Assembly (NCBI RefSeq): GCF_019024285.1
Contig: NZ_WMKZ01000023.1
Location: 1 to 64,000, forward strand
DNA: 64,000 nucleotides
DNA from: Alkalihalobacterium elongatum
GTDB lineage: Bacteria; Bacillota; Bacilli; Bacillales; Bacillaceae_F
Direction of reading: 5' to 3'
Part shown: positions 63,838 to 64,000 of the stretch, piece by piece
Layout: each line of letters begins with the position of its first letter
How positions within the stretch are numbered: the stretch's first letter is position 1
Notes under the pieces: model-generated
Databases searched by the model: none
What the model was told of the DNA's origin: nothing
The model's input: only the letters and a program-made list of their open reading frames with translations
Position numbers and translations under genes: made by a program

Positions 63838-64000
63838 TGGTGCTAATTATCTGTTTTTTTACCTGTGATTTTAGGTCTTCTCCATGAAAATGCAACTACT
63901 TACTCTAAGGGTACTTTTTTATTTAAGGCAAAAGTGCTTATAATACGCTTTCTAAGATGAGTAAAGGTATAATAAATTGGAAGAAGCAGACAATAACAAC
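63838..64000. other. Start of next promoter region
   Basis: No gene up to the window edge; a TATAAT at about 63939-63944 may belong to a gene outside. Between adhE and the terminator (63619-63808) an 18-codon frame from TTG 63731 lies directly on an AAAGGAG site and is not credited. Confidence 0.4.

Overview
The window looks like a low-GC Bacillaceae chromosome, possibly an alkaliphilic Bacillus relative. Grounds: yfkD, yfkAB, pdaA and an rlmCD-type gene lie close together as I recall them in B. subtilis; Shine-Dalgarno sites are strong and TTG/GTG starts common; there are CxxC-type lipoproteins, an LPNTA sortase substrate, and TnrA/GlnR-, PerR- and CcpA/LacI-type operator sequences. Species cannot be named from sequence alone.

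Layout. 1-11 kb is conserved core: the end of a tRNA-Leu, DUF421 and YczE-type membrane proteins, YfkD, radical-SAM YfkAB, a phosphatase, a DMT transporter, class I fumarase, PdaA and RlmD. 11-14.3 kb is a decayed accessory patch: a lone lipoprotein gene, a second 3' end of an rlmD-like gene fused to a truncated serine recombinase, and several long hairpins. 14.3-18.6 kb holds a MetNIQ-type importer beside an acyl-CoA-dehydrogenase/SfnB-like flavoprotein, probably for sulfur compounds. 18.6-24 kb is a small-gene region: a triple hairpin, GNAT, enoyl-CoA hydratase, a frameshifted zinc-ribbon gene, a coupled pair of DUF6143-like genes with a sigma-K-like promoter, and an orphan substrate-binding-fold protein without a signal peptide. 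katG follows, with PerR-like boxes.

27-42 kb is a beta-1,3-glucan (laminarin) utilisation locus: GH1 beta-glucosidase, sugar-binding lipoprotein, two permeases, YesL/DUF624 protein, LacI regulator, a 1082-residue GH94-clan phosphorylase most like GH161/GH149, and a 1380-residue cell-wall-anchored GH16 with several carbohydrate-binding modules. Nine related palindromes, five of them spaced about 70 bp apart before the GH1 gene, tie the locus to a LacI-family regulator. The wall-bound GH16 would cut glucan, the ABC importer (no ATPase here; a shared MsmX-type ATPase is expected) would bring in oligosaccharides, and phosphorylase plus GH1 would degrade them inside.

42-48 kb carries an MBL-fold gene relic, an ASCH protein, a nitrate-sensor-type chemoreceptor and an S9 peptidase. 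48-58 kb is a divergent nitrogen unit: ureABCEFGD on the minus strand and urtABCDE on the plus strand, separated by a short region with two perfect TGTNA-N7-TNACA boxes. The window closes with a uracil-DNA-glycosylase-like protein, a DppA-type D-aminopeptidase and bifunctional AdhE with candidate cre and Rex sites.

The least explained parts are the hairpins at 13.9 and 18.6 kb, the rlmD/recombinase scar, the DUF6143/orphan binding-protein cluster and the operator array before the GH1 gene.
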